Source: Ypsolopha sequella (lineage: Eukaryota > Arthropoda > Insecta > Lepidoptera > Ypsolophidae). Taken from it: DNA of 64,000 nucleotides. The position numbers were made by a program, and so were the translations under genes. The number at the start of each line of letters is the position of its first letter. Within the stretch, counting starts at the first letter, position 1. This document shows, piece after piece, positions 45,990 through 58,350 of the stretch. A model generated the notes under the pieces. The model ran no database searches and had not been told where the DNA came from. It worked only from the letters and a program-made list of their open reading frames with translations. Location: assembly GCA_934047225.1 (NCBI GenBank), contig OW203986.1:11535221-11599220 (forward strand), given 5' to 3'.

Positions 45990-48000
45990 ACATATAAACT
46001 TTTTGAAATCATTAGTTTTCTCATTTATGCGCTATTTTCAAATTTCCACAATCACATAAATATATATGAAAAAATAGTTCCGATCACATAAAAAATTAAA
46101 CAAAACACAGTTTAACATTTTTAAATTACGAAAACATGTTGCCCAGTTTATATTTATTTAAAAAGAAAACTTACATAACATAATAACAAGTTAAAACTAT
46201 CCTATAAATAAAATAAACCTATCCATTAAACTAATCTAAATTAAAATGTCTGCTAAAGAAAAAAACTGTAACAACTGTAAACGTGTTATTCTTATTATGG
46301 CTGAATAATAGTTAAACAACAAATAGCCGGCAAGATTGTGGTTCGGATCCATTTTACGAGAAAAAATAAGTCAAGGTTGCCCTGATGTATCTCTTTTGAC
46401 CATATATATAGATCAATATAGATCGGAGAAGAACTTGATAATTTAAGGGACTCGATAATTAGGAACTTGATAGGTACTTAATTTAGGAAATTTGCCAGCT
46501 CGTTGGCCGCTTCCCGCTTGAAATTACAATAATTTATTAAACGGGAAGCTTTTAGCTTATATAAATTGCATCATACATAAATTGTTCTGTTGCCGAGTGC
46601 AGTGCACTCACACCGCATTGTCAATTTCAGCGATTATGAAATCTGCTTCATTTTCTGACAAACCTGTTAAATAAGTTAATGAACCGTGATTGGTAAACAA
46701 TTTGTCACGTCAAATTCAAGCGCTCACGCTTAACGAACGGTCAATTCACAGTAGGCATCCGTCCAGTTCAACTTCGGACTGAGCTCTCGGCCGTGGCCGT
46801 GAATATCTGATCTATATAATTTCCATGATTACATCTATCGAGTGGCATTATTCGTTGCGCTTAGGGCCGGCCGTGGCTGGGTCGGTCCCGTTACTGCGAC
46901 CACCACTCAACGGTACTCCACAATGATCGTTAAAACCGAGGAAAAGCGATCAAGACGATATTCACGCTGGTAAAAAGGTGATCGAGATGACGAATCGAGC
47001 CCTGCTGAAATTAGAGGGAAATTCATTAGTCAGGTGGAGAATTATGATTATTGATTCTTTTTGCCTAAAATGCGTCTGACAAAGTATGATGAATGAACCT
47101 CAGCATCTAATTACTATGTAACAAAAACCAAGTCTTGATAAATGAGAATGAATCAGGATGACCTTTAAAATTAAAAACAAAATAAACGCAATTAAAATAA
47201 AAATTTAGAGATGACATAATAAAACTAATATTTATGATAACCATTAATAAAATGGCTTCCTACAGCAACAAGAATCGTGAAAATTGTATTTGTTAACCTT
47301 CCGGATTTCCTCTTTGTAGAGAAGCGTTCATGCAGATGATTTGTCAGGCTTATGTGGTATAGTTTGTTCGTTGCCTTCACGACTAATTTGTACTTGTATA
47401 CGAATTGGTAAACCGTACACGAACTGTGCATAGCAAGTAGCTAGAAGCTGAATACGTAATTAAACTATACTTTAAGATTCTACTACTAGCTATCATGAAC
47501 CATATTAAGCAAACCATGCCTAAATACAATTTTTATTTTTCGAGGCTCAAGAACTGGACATGCCATTAAAAACGTGAAGGATTTTTATAACTTTAAGAAA
47601 TACGAGTAATTATGTTATTGCTTCTAATTCAGATAACATTGCTAATCGAAAGCTTGTAATGTAATTCGATCATGAAAGCAGGAAATTGGCATCCTTGTGT
47701 GTCAATAAATACCTCAATTAGATACCAACACCAGCTTACGTCTATAACTGTATTTTCCCTCGACGAGATCTATAAACTTTTTCAAACACAATCTCAGTAT
47801 AATCGTCTTATCAATTACTGCGGTAATGAAGCTATAATTAGCGCAGTTAACCGATTAAGTTATTTGTACCGATAACCGATCGCTTTTTACCGGTTTCTGG
47901 TGTTGTCACGAACCAGTGTGATGCAAACCGTTATTCTGTCTTACTGATATTGTGCGTGCCAGTTGCATCACTTCCCGTACATTTGAGAAATGCTACAAGC
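45990..48000. other. Probable intron with a GC-richer, possibly regulatory patch
   Basis: AT-rich overall. A patch at about 46735-46985 (GGCCGGCCGTGGCTGGGTCG) stands out and may be an enhancer. No exon found. Confidence 0.3.
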
Positions 48001-48008
48001 AGCCTATT

Positions 48009-48211
48009 TAAGGTGACTTTTGTTTATATAGCCAAATATATACTGGTGACTTGGTAAGTGGTCAGGAAAAAGGATTAGTTACCCTTTTTGTGAAAAATTC
48101 AAAATAAAATTTAGGCTTAATATACTAAGCAAAAAAGGTCATTGAACCTTGGTCCTGACCACGTACCGAGTCCACAGTATGAATTTGGCTATATAAAGTA
48201 AAGTCACCTTA
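48009..48211. mobile_element. Palindromic MITE, about 200 bp
   Basis: TAAGGTGACTTTTGTTTATA, TAGCCAAAT and GTGGTCAGGA on the left face TCCTGACCAC, ATTTGGCTA and AAAGTCACCTTA on the right. Arms about 59 bp, imperfect. A half copy lies at 45545-45660. Confidence 0.65.
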
Positions 48212-48214
48212 CAT

Positions 48215-49620
48215 AGCCATTATTTAAATTACACAAAATTGATAGCACCGTATAATTATGACGTAGATTGTTTGTTGAAACCGTTATTCATTCTTTACCG
48301 AGAACGAGACGTGATGGGCAATACATTTTAGAATTACAATAAACACCTGTCCAACGTTTGAAATATTGACTCGGTGAGAATAAATTTGAATAGAATGTGA
48401 TAGATACCGCATTTAAAAGTCGAAGTTAACAGTATCTTGGTCTGTAGGTCGGTCTGTGGAACATGTTTCTCCTCATCAAGCGAAGACCGGCTCTCGAGAC
48501 CTTTTATTTCCACATCAAAGTCACATCCGGCTAACGGACCGCTGCGTTACTTGTTATTTTACTATGAATCAGATATTTGTTTGGATGGAGAAGTAATTCT
48601 AAAACTGATCAGTTTAAAAGATATTCATAAAACTCAGCGTAACAAATTATGTAATTAATTTCTAGCGGAACTTTAATCTTAGGCTTATATAGAACAAATA
48701 ACTTTATTTATGGAAGAAACTAAACAAAATCATAAGAAAATAAAGACTAGTGAGCGGTTTCGTGCTCTACTGAACCAAATCGCTGTCATCGTACCATAAT
48801 TTCGGTAAAGCTAAAAGGTACAATGCGGTGACTGTACTGGAGCTCCAAGAACGGCGATTTATCTAGTAACGGTGCAGTATGAGTACAAGCTATTACAGAA
48901 TAAAAACGATAGAAATATAACGCGGGAAATATAACCTCAACCTAATGGAGGCTTTTTATGTGCAACCGCACGCTTTGCGGCGATGCAGGTGCTGATATGT
49001 AAGTTATTGGATGCTGACGCACGCTATCCCATAGTATGAAGCATTCAATCTTTGTGTGACATCCACAAGTTGAATCAAACCAATGCCTCCTGGAGGGAAA
49101 GTACCGCAAATATTGCAGATAGCAAATTTTACTTAAAGGAGCTTTTAACATAAAAATTTTACTTTTTATTTTATTTTTAAAGTAAAGTAAGACTGGTCAA
49201 ATGTGAAAAAACAAACATCCCGTATGTTTTTGATACCGGCCGAATATTAAACAAATTCTTCTAGTATCCTAAATTATGGATTGATCTTCGTATTTGTTAC
49301 CAAATATTAAGAAATAATTATAACGGTTAAAATACAACTTTTAGATAAGGGCAATGTATAAAAATGTTAAACATAAACGTATATTTGATGATATTATGGT
49401 AAGCTTCAAAATAATTGGATTTTCCATAAGATTATTTTAGGAATTTACGGCTGGTGTTACGACTATGGAAAAGCTAATTGTTTTATAGCTATTGTAATAT
49501 CATTAAAAATATGTGTATGCATATAGTAAACTATTGGTTTACATTGCTCTTAGCTAAAAGTAGAATTTTGGCCATTATAATTATTTCTTAATATTTTGTT
49601 GCAAATGCAGAGAATGACTC
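48215..49620. other. Probable intron, no exon seen
   Basis: Open frames at 48437-48658 (+) and 49151-48942 (-) are GC-richer than background but lack splice sites or a recognisable family. Confidence 0.35.
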
Positions 49621-49624
49621 TTAA

Positions 49625-50047
49625 GGCGCTCTTATCCCAATATCAGTAATTTCAAAGTCAAATAGAACTTTCAAATATCGTCTAAAACTTCCAAAAAAAA
49701 ATACGCAATATAGTTTGAACCTTTATCTAGGTCTTCCACGCATGTGTTACACGATCAGATAAACTTTGCTTGATAGAAATAATTCACGAATACAGCATGT
49801 AATAAGACCTTTCAAATCGTGCCATTTCCATAATTTCACTCTTTTATTAACGAAACATAATTGGTAATATTACTCTTTAAATTTTCTAGGTCGACCACGT
49901 AAGTGGGTTTTAATAAACATATCCCTTATTTTTAAACAATTTAAAAACCGATAAAAACATCGAAAAAGTACAAAAGTGTGGTTATTTTCTTTACTCCTTA
50001 CACGTAAAGAAAAAGACAGAGAGTCACTCTTCTGGGATAAGAGCGCC
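49625..50047. mobile_element. MITE with TTAA target duplication, 423 bp
   Basis: Perfect 15-bp inverted ends (GGCGCTCTTATCCCA at 49625-49639; TGGGATAAGAGCGCC at 50033-50047) are flanked on both sides by TTAA (49621-49624 and 50048-50051). TTAA sites are used by piggyBac and Kolobok transposases. The interior is AT-rich and non-coding. Confidence 0.75.
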
Positions 50048-50626
50048 TTAAAGTAAAACGATGAAATTTTTTATTTTAATAACAAAGCTATTAAAGGCAT
50101 CTCAAAATTCAATTTTGTTTGGAGTACGGGAAAGACTTGAGTACTAAAAGTGCTTCCTCTTGTCTTATTGAATGTACAATATGATTATTATTATTAGAAT
50201 TTGGTTCTTATGATTGACCCTTTTGATCGGTGTAAAATACAGAATGGTTTTTTTTTCACATTTATCCGGTTCAATTACCGGTACAGAATTAAAAAAAAAA
50301 ACCTTGCATGAGGTTTTTCTTTACTTTATAAATAAAATAAGGTTTCCTTTAAGTAAAATTTTTTATTTAGCTCCATTAGGCTTTGGTTTGATTCAACCTG
50401 TAAACTGCTCGAAATTTATTACGTTGTTGTTCAAATGCTTAAATATCTTTACAATGCTCACTGTACGGAGCTCTCCGTTACTTCGATGTCCAGTACAATA
50501 AAATAAAATACTCTCCTTAATTAAAATCTGTGGCCGTATCGAGAGCATAACTACCTATCTATGGTTATGTTTACTAAGAATAGAGATAATAACGAATTAA
50601 CGATTATGATTTATGATGTAAGTAGT

Positions 50627-50880
50627 GAGCGGGCCCGTTGCGAGCGCGCACGAGCGCGACGGGTCGGCGCGGCCGGGCACGCGAGCGCGCCATCTCCGCA
50701 GCCCAGCTTCTGCTGAAAAAACACCAGGAAACGAGCCAGAAGCTCTTAAGTGATGCTGCTAATGAATAATGAAGAATGGACTTCCGTGTTCGCTTAATTA
50801 CCCCTCCTACATTAACTGCGTTTGTAAAGCACCAACACGTCTCCATAAATATGTAGGGCCCGGCTGACCGTGAACGCGCA
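50627..50880. promoter_or_regulatory. GC-rich island
   Basis: GCGAGCGCGCACGAGCGCGA and following bases form a CpG-rich block at 50627-50710 in AT-rich DNA. Just after it the + strand reads AAQLLLKKHQETSQKLLSDA and stops soon after; this helical-looking stretch has a weak acceptor (TCCGCAG) before it and no good donor after it. A promoter, enhancer or alternative exon cannot be separated. Confidence 0.3.
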
Positions 50881-51663
50881 ATGTGCTAAACACTACTTTT
50901 TTAATTGTGTAACTATTTTATAATACTTGTAAATTTAATAAAATATTAACTTAAAGAGAAATTTGGTGGCCATCAGCTGTCGGCCGTTATTTAAATATTT
51001 AGACTTCAAGAGATATTCATCATATAATATATTAATTGAATAGTTCGCCGAGCATGGGTCATGGGAAAGCCAAAATTTTGTAACATTGTCCGTCTGATCA
51101 TTGACCTTGCCCGACCAGGAGGTCGGGTGTCATACAACGGTTCCCACCCAAAATATGAAACGGGATTTTCAAGGTAACAATCTCGGTTCCAGTTTTTTCA
51201 ACATTCCCATAGATTTTACTGTTTGTTTCCTCATTCTGACGTGAATTTTATTGTAGAAAATGTTAATGAGATAACTTTGGATATCAAGCAACAGTTAACC
51301 CAATAAGAAAGAATATAAAATGCTCTATGACCTTAGTGTCGATGTTCACATGACCAGCCGCTTGTTACCGTTTTAATTCGTTCATCTAGCACCAGTCACC
51401 CGTGACGTTTGTAACGTTACTTTACTATTCTACTTTTATTTTGTACTTCCATTGTTTGTTATCGGATTTATCACAAGATGTCCAACCAATTCGCTTAGAT
51501 CAAATCATGTTAAGGTGTGTTAATTAGAAAACCATTTCGATATTTAGGTTTAAGATTATTGTTTTTTTTTTTTCAGAGATTGTATTTTAAAACTTGCGGT
51601 CTAAACAACCTTATAATAATGAATATTTTTACGAAAAAGCTGCAACTTCGAATTGCTTTCGTG

Positions 51664-51818
51664 TGACGTCACTTGAGAAAAGGCTGTTTAGAAATGTCTC
51701 TGCTATTAAGACAAATTTATAATAATAGGCTTCCGACAGAGACAGACCACTTTTTTTATAAGCAATCACACATCACAATCACGATCAGTATAATGTTTAA
51801 AATTCTCAAGTGACGTCA
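51664..51818. repeat. 15-bp inverted repeat containing TGACGTCA
   Basis: TGACGTCACTTGAGA (51664-51678) and TCTCAAGTGACGTCA (51804-51818) are exact complements 125 bp apart. Each holds a full CRE/ATF palindrome. A small MITE is the simplest reading. Confidence 0.5.
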
Positions 51819-52504
51819 TATCGAACAATTCTTTAAAAAATGGTTAATTTTTATACCAAAATAATGAAAACTAAACTTACAATTAGGCGTTTTATTTATA
51901 GTTTAGTTTTTAATTTTAGGAACTCTAGTTTTTTAGTTTAATTTGTCATTTTAGTTAATCTCTGAAAAAAAAATATAAAAAGAATCTTTTAGGAATTAAA
52001 ATAAATCTATTATAAAAACAGAAAATCATGCGTACACACACGCGCCTAAATAATTGAAAAAGATGATTATGTGTCTAAGTTGTTACTCAAGATAACAGGG
52101 TTAAGTCTGATCCAATGTTTATTTTTAAACCAGTTCAGCCTTCGTGGCTCAGCATTGTTTCAGGTTTTGTTGTACAAGGCTTCGATGGACATTAAGTCGT
52201 CTGCAAATTCCATCTATGTGGGAACCTCTATCAATTTACATTGTCATCATTGCACCAGCTTTGTTTTTTGGTGATGAAATTAGTCGGAATTTTAGTCACT
52301 GAATTCTTTATTTCATCTTTGTTTATGCCTTGTCATTTAGATATTTTATACGAAAAACTGGTCAAGAGTGATTTGAACTTGCGCGCTGAAGGTTTCGTCA
52401 TATTATGTTTTATTAAATTACAAGTACAATATCTGTAGGCTTCGGATTTGAGTTATTTCTTTTAAATATTTGTAGTAATAAAAAAAATGTTTCCTTAATA
52501 TTTC

Positions 52505-52620
52505 AAAAAATACAAATACAAAATGATTTATTTCTTAGCTTAATCTTGCAGTTTATACAGGTGGTTGGAGTCCCCTTTTAAGTAAAAGAGATACCTGTAG
52601 TAGGAGACTCCGCTCTTCCA
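52505..52620 (-). repeat. Retrotransposon 3' fragment, reverse orientation
   Basis: AATACAAATACAAAATGATT followed by a body ending GTAGTAGGAGACTCCGCTCT; a diverged relative of the copy at 30550-30672. Confidence 0.45.
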
Positions 52621-53900
52621 TGGTGGACAGTAATATTTAATTAAGTTCAAAGAAACAAATTTGTGGCTTATGAAAATAAAATTTAAAAAGTAAACAAACA
52701 GAAATATGAACTTAAGAATAATGTGAAAGTGCGTGTAAGGTTGAGGTGTGGAGTATAGTGAATGTGAGTATTGTTCCCTAGCCCTACGATCGAAGTCTTT
52801 GTACTAAACCCTCTTGTTCGCTCAATTACTGCTCACACTGAACTCCGTCGCATCCCAATAACAACCCACTTACAACCTACATAGTTTAACGTTTGGTGCT
52901 TAATAGAAATGATTTTAACAGATATATGGCCAAAGTGTGATCGTCAGATTAGAACCTTACGTAGCGCCTTAAGTAGTAACCCAAATTATTTAAAAGTGAT
53001 TCAGAGATGTTGATAGCAAACAAACCCCTATTAAAAGTCCCATGCTGTTGTAAATTATTAGTTATCTTTCACGTGCTAAGTAAATTGGACATAAAATAAT
53101 TAAAACCAAATTCGTAGATTTAGATAGTAAAATCAGAGAATATAAAGTATTGGTAATAATGTTCAGATTAGAAATTTCACTGTTTGTCAGTTAAGCCAAT
53201 ATATGAAAGTCATAGAGATAACACTTTGTAAACAAATCTAGATGTAAAATTCATTAATGTTACAAATAATAAAAGGTGAATAAAATCTCTGTAGCAATTC
53301 TGCGCCAGTCAGCCTCTTAAGAGGCTATATGAATTTACTATATTAGACTATACCCGCTACTTTAGACGATACATCATATACAAATTTTGTTTGATTATGT
53401 TATGAATAAAATGCATTATTATTATTTTTTTTAATAACCACTACCAATAATTGGGGATGGATGAGATGAGGTATTTCTGAGTTTGAAATTTAATCATTTA
53501 TTGATGATCAAAGCTGAATAGTATTCCAACAGCTGACCTTTATGTATGTTGTAAAACTTATTACTCGATAGATACTTCTATACGAAAATTACTTATTTAG
53601 CTGGTAATCTTCGAATAAGTCCATAAGACAGTGAGTAAAATTCTCACATCTGTGATTATCTGGTCAATAAAATAGAGACTCAAAGAAAGCCATATTGGCA
53701 ACTTCTCAGAAGTACCTTCCCTTGGATGTGGAATACCCCCGTGACTTTTTTTAGTGTATACTTTTTTTTTTGAATTCTAAATTTAAGATTTATTTATTTA
53801 TTTTTAATTTTACGCGCCTATGTTGGTTCCCTGACTACACAGCTCTGGTAAAGAACCAACAAGAAATCCAGAGCGTCCCTACCATCATAGTAACCAAAAC
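52621..53900. other. Probable intron or intergenic, no gene seen
   Basis: Includes a TTTATTTATTTATTTTTAAT run near 53793 that looks like a reversed retroposon tail joined to TTACGCGCCTATGTTGGTTC. Nothing else can be supported. Confidence 0.35.
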
Positions 53901-53949
53901 TACAAATGACACAAATAATCCAACAGAATGATTTCAGATTTCTAACTTA

Positions 53950-55380
53950 TGGCTATCTTGCGTTTCTGTACCAAGTATATTTTATTTGTTCTTATGACAT
54001 TGGTAAGCTAAACTACCCCATTTCAGTGTATAGTTAGCTTGTGGCTGAATTTTGCCTGACACAAGAACAAGTACATTCATACAAATACACCAAATATTAC
54101 TATTTATTTGAGTAATAAACATTGAAATCACTCGTGTTGCTCCACGTCCCATTCAAAGATTCAGTCTCTTAACAGATCTACTTAAATAGTGACTGACAGT
54201 TAAAATTATTTTCTTAGATACTGCTGGTAATACTCAACTTAAAGTTACTAGGTCAATATGACAAAACTATCTAGTAAAAAACTTAGACTTTCATATTCAG
54301 CGTACAGTCATTCTGCTCACTATTCAATAGAAAACTTCTATCAAATCAAAATTGTATATTGTTTCAGTAATAAACTTCTCTAATACAATCGTTTTTGTTG
54401 TATTTAATGCAAGTCAGATAAGTACAGATTTCTACCAGGTCAAAATTTTATCCATTTTCTAAAAATCTCCAAGTTTCAATTATAAGTTTCAAATATACTA
54501 AAACTATTGAATACAAGAAATTAGGTTTTCAACCCTCATTTCATATAAGAAAGTTTTACTTTAAAAATCATTGATTTTCTAGTAATATGAAACTACTGTG
54601 ACTTTTATCCTTAACAGTTTTGCAGTTATTTATGTAGTCAATTTTATAACTACACTCAGTAGAATAATTTCAATATATTTTGAAAGAGAAATGAGAAATA
54701 GTACTAATAGAACTTTGTTTTTGTTCTAAAGATGTATTCATTTAATTCCATTGACGAAGAACAACTTTTACTACCCCATATTTGGTGTATAGTATCAGTT
54801 AAGGCTTTTCTTTTGCCAGACAAGGGAAAGCATTTATGCAAACAAATACATCATGTTATGTACTTCAAGTTTATTGAACATTTATAAGAATTGAAATTAT
54901 TCTCTTGAATAAAGATTTCCCGAAACTATTTTCACGGTAATTAGTTTATTAGTTACTTACTCAATTGAGTAATAAAAGAAAATCCGAAACATTCTATATT
55001 TCATCTAGGTTCTACTCTGTATCAATGCAGTCATTTCGACAAGGGAGAATGTAAGTAATTACTGACTAAAAGGTTTGTCAGTCTGCTATACTTTATTTTG
55101 GATTCTTATATACCAAACTATTTGATTTTACTTTATAACTTAATGTTTACTAAGAACTGACCTTAAAAAGGGTTTGATAGGTACTACAGTTATGAACTTT
55201 TATGGTCTAAAATACATTTCATCAACCTGAATTCTAAATCTAGGCTTTCTATATTATTTAGGCATATTTTATGCCAAACTCAAGTCTCTTTATTTCTTGA
55301 AAGAAATACCTAAGTAAATACAATATTTTAAGAGATAATTGAGTGGTGAAACTTATGTTTCCTATCATTTCATATTTATT
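53950..55380. repeat. Old degenerate repeat region with C-over-G skew
   Basis: AACTACCCCATTTCAGTGTA near 54010 and ACTACCCCATATTTGGTGTA near 54770 start two loosely related blocks (both followed by a GCCAGACAAG/GCCTGACACAAG word and CAAATACA). The resemblance fades after about 150 bases. No coding frame. Confidence 0.3.
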
Positions 55381-55383
55381 GCC

Positions 55384-55560
55384 AATATTAAAGCCCTATG
55401 CCCTAGCATTCAAAATTAGTGTTCTGTGGCATATAAAAACCTCTTAGTAAACAATGAAACTATTTCAATATCAAAGCCCTATGTCCTTACATTCAAAATT
55501 GGAGTTCTTTGGACTTATAAAGCCCTCTCAGATAAGTAAACAATGAAACTATTTGTCAAA
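55384..55560. repeat. Two-copy tandem repeat of about 85-90 bp
   Basis: ATATTAAAGCCCTATGCCCT... and ATATCAAAGCCCTATGTCCT... are direct neighbours; both continue CATTCAAAATT and end GTAAACAATGAAACTATTT. About 85% alike by eye. Confidence 0.75.
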
Positions 55561-55859
55561 CAAACTAGTCAACAACAATCTATTCCTGAACCACTAACTC
55601 TAATTTTTCAGAGGTTCCTATCTACTTGAAACCTTGCAACCTATCATAATTGAATTTATTGACCTATTTTCCCTGAACAATGAAGAAAGTTACCTGAAAC
55701 CTCCCACTATGCATAATTTCTCAAAAACCTATTAATGCTCTAACAATAGACTTGAATTTTAGAATTTACCTACCTAACATTTGGCCCTAAAATCAAATGT
55801 TCCTAGGCTTTTAAATGTGTGAATTTTCAAAGCTAGAGGTCCGTCACCTCACATTTACA

Positions 55860-56793
55860 ATTAAACGTGTGTGTGGTTGTATATTGTGCTAGCAAACACC
55901 ATACAACCCCTCAACTAATCGACAGAAAGAAGTGAGGCAAGTTGAAACCTCTCTGTGTGCCTAACACCCTAAAACTTTGCCCTACTCAGACAGGGGGTGA
56001 TACAGTAGGTTAAAAGGACGTCACCCCGCTGGCTGGGATAGCCTATATGATCATGTGTATATATAAATATATAGATATGAGACCATGACCAGCTCAGTCA
56101 GATGACAAAGGACAGAACAAATCGCAGCCTCTTCACGGCTCGGACGCTTTGCCATAAACATCGCCTTTCATGGGGGATGTGTTTCCAGTATGTAAAACTG
56201 GCGCAAGGCCATCCCAGACGCTTGCTTCCCTCCAGAGGAGGTTAAAACTAGACTCTGTCGTTCACACCAGTAGGTGACCCGAGCCTTCGTCCAGTGCGAC
56301 TTCCGCTCTGTAAGCTCCCTGCCTGACTCTTCAAGATATCCCAGCGACTAGCCCTATGCCATTGTTACCCTGGTACATCTTCCCGTTTCCACGTCCGGCA
56401 TTACTAAGAAGAGACCATACTCCCTTCCTCCCCATCAACCCCTGAATCGACCTATGCACTATTACATTATTTAGGTACGTACTTTAATTTCGGAACTTGA
56501 AAAGACGATTATCGAACCCTTTACATAACGCGGAATCTAGCTCGTTCGCTCGTTCACCCTACACGAATTCAAACGCGTGTGTCTATCGCCGAGTCGGAAA
56601 AGTCAAAAACTATTGACCATAACCGAATCTATTTACGAAAAAAGGGCATTCCGCCACCTAAAAGCTAACGCGACGCGAAATGGTCCCGAGACCTAACGAA
56701 CAGATAGATTGACACATTCCGTATTTTAATCGCAAATTCCGAAAACAAAATCACTATTAAAACAAACAAAAACTTCCCCAAATAAACTCAAAA
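55860..56793 (+). promoter_or_regulatory. Promoter-like and leader-like stretch before a small ORF
   Basis: ATATATAAATATATAGATAT (56058-56077) resembles a TATA region, and a TCAGTCAGATG initiator-like word follows at 56095. A GC-richer leader of about 700 bases then leads to the ATG at 56794. The composition differs from both sides. It may be part of a mobile element's long leader or of a host promoter. Confidence 0.3.
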
Positions 56794-56994
56794 ATGAACT
56801 ACACCATTAAAACTTCTTGCAGCACTTCCACTGACGACGGTGTAAAAATGAATGAGCCCCACCCTACATTTCCACCCATTTATATACTAAGTGTGATATT
56901 AGCGTTATCAGTGCTATCGGCGTCAACGGTGCTAACGGTGTTATGTGCGCTTTCGTGCAGAATGAACAAAAGTGAGACAACCAAACAAGAGTAA
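56794..56994 (+). CDS. Small ORF, 66 aa, one predicted membrane helix
   Basis: The frame begins MNYTIKTSCSTSTDDGVKMN, has a proline-flanked hydrophobic span (about residues 29-54, IYILSVILALSVLSASTVLT and on) and ends in a polar CRMNKSETTKQE tail with TAA/TAG stops. The bases before the ATG (CTCAAAA) suit translation initiation in insects. Predicted as a small single-pass membrane peptide. No homologue comes to mind, and with AT-rich context chance is possible. The overlapping frames on the complement are shadows. Confidence 0.3.
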   Translation: MNYTIKTSCSTSTDDGVKMNEPHPTFPPIYILSVILALSVLSASTVLTVLCALSCRMNKSETTKQE

Positions 56995-57524
56995 TAGAGA
57001 TGGCAACATAACAACAAAACATGGCAACAGCATATACTCGGCGTAAGCAGGACAGGACAAAAATATACAAGTAAGAGTGAAAGAGATAGACACATGGTGA
57101 CAAGCCTAAGGCGTCATCTAGTCTACGTGGCAACAACTTGGCAGTTGCGTGACAACAACAGCTAATTTAGGGTTCACGCATAATTGGAAACCATAATGTT
57201 TGAAATTGAAAGTTTATTCTTAATTCCTTCCATATTGGACCGATTGTTTGGGCCGATGGTTGAGTTTACTGTATTTATCATTTAAAATCAGTTATTCTAC
57301 GCGATCGATTTCAATTTGCTTTATTTATTTCAACGTGATTTATTTGATTACATACAACAATCTTCCTGCCCATTATCATAACATTTATTTGTGAATTGAG
57401 ACGTGAACAGATGAGGTACGATCTGTCACAGCGCTTTCCCCAAAATTTACGCAGATTAGCAAGCCTTAAACGAAGGAAATTTTCTCTTCCATCATTCACA
57501 AATACACGATAACAATGTTCACTC

Positions 57525-58262
57525 TGATATTAATTTATTATCACCTTTCTCCCAGACCGTTCACGTGTGGTGTGTGTTTATACCTAGTAGTTAATCAAAA
57601 CTTAACCGATTGAGACTCCAAACCATTGCTTAATTGTTCACGAATAATCTGTCCGTCAAACAAGGAGATCTGAAATTCCCAGAGAGATCGTTTGTGAGAC
57701 GACCTTGTCCTAGTGACACCGCAAAGATTTTCTAGACAAATTCTATTTTTTCAATTTAAGTAGACACGCTTTGCGCCTCTTTCATAAACCAAGATCACTT
57801 TAATAGCTATCCATCCAGATACCCAAATGAGCAATTGTTCAGCTCGGAATCTCTCCCAGCATTAAATTCTAACCAACTATTCGGAGAATGTATAGTGTTG
57901 CCGAAGATAGCATTAGCTGCGTGTAGAGTTAAACCTTTAAGTATCACAGTATATACTGTCTTTTAGTCTTTATGACTCTAACCTAACACCAATTCAACTT
58001 AAAAGTTTATGTGAAGTATAGAGTCTCCAGGATATGATGACAATAAATTTAAGTCCACACCTTCGAACTGTTGTCTTGTTAGGGCCCTTTTTGTTGTCAA
58101 CGTCATAGTCATATGTCAAAGTCGTTTCATTCCATTCCTTCCACCGACACACTCTGACTTCCTCATCCGCTCTTACAATTTCCCTAACAAGCCACCAGCC
58201 CTACAAATATGAACCTATTTAATTTTAATTACCTCCATTTAACATGACTATCTTTTGAATAC
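57525..58262. repeat. Long direct repeat, left copy (A)
   Basis: Matches 59180-59936 in the same orientation over about 740 bases, with blocks such as CAAATTCTATTTTTTCAATT, AAGATCACTTTAATAGCT/GAGATCACTTTAATAGCT, CATTCGGAGAATGTATAGT-like and GACTCTAACCTAAC. Identity by eye is around 70-75%, with indels, so the duplication is old. Non-coding. Confidence 0.8.
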
Positions 58263-58350
58263 CACCATTACCTTTTAATACCTCCTTAACCTTTTTAATA
58301 CCACCTTTACCTTTTTAACAACACCTTTATGTACCTTTTAAAACTAACTT

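Noticed and set aside
50604..50846. 80-codon frame on the complement over the GC-rich island
   Set aside because: Arg/Ala/Pro-rich part simply reflects CpG-rich DNA; nothing suggests an exon.
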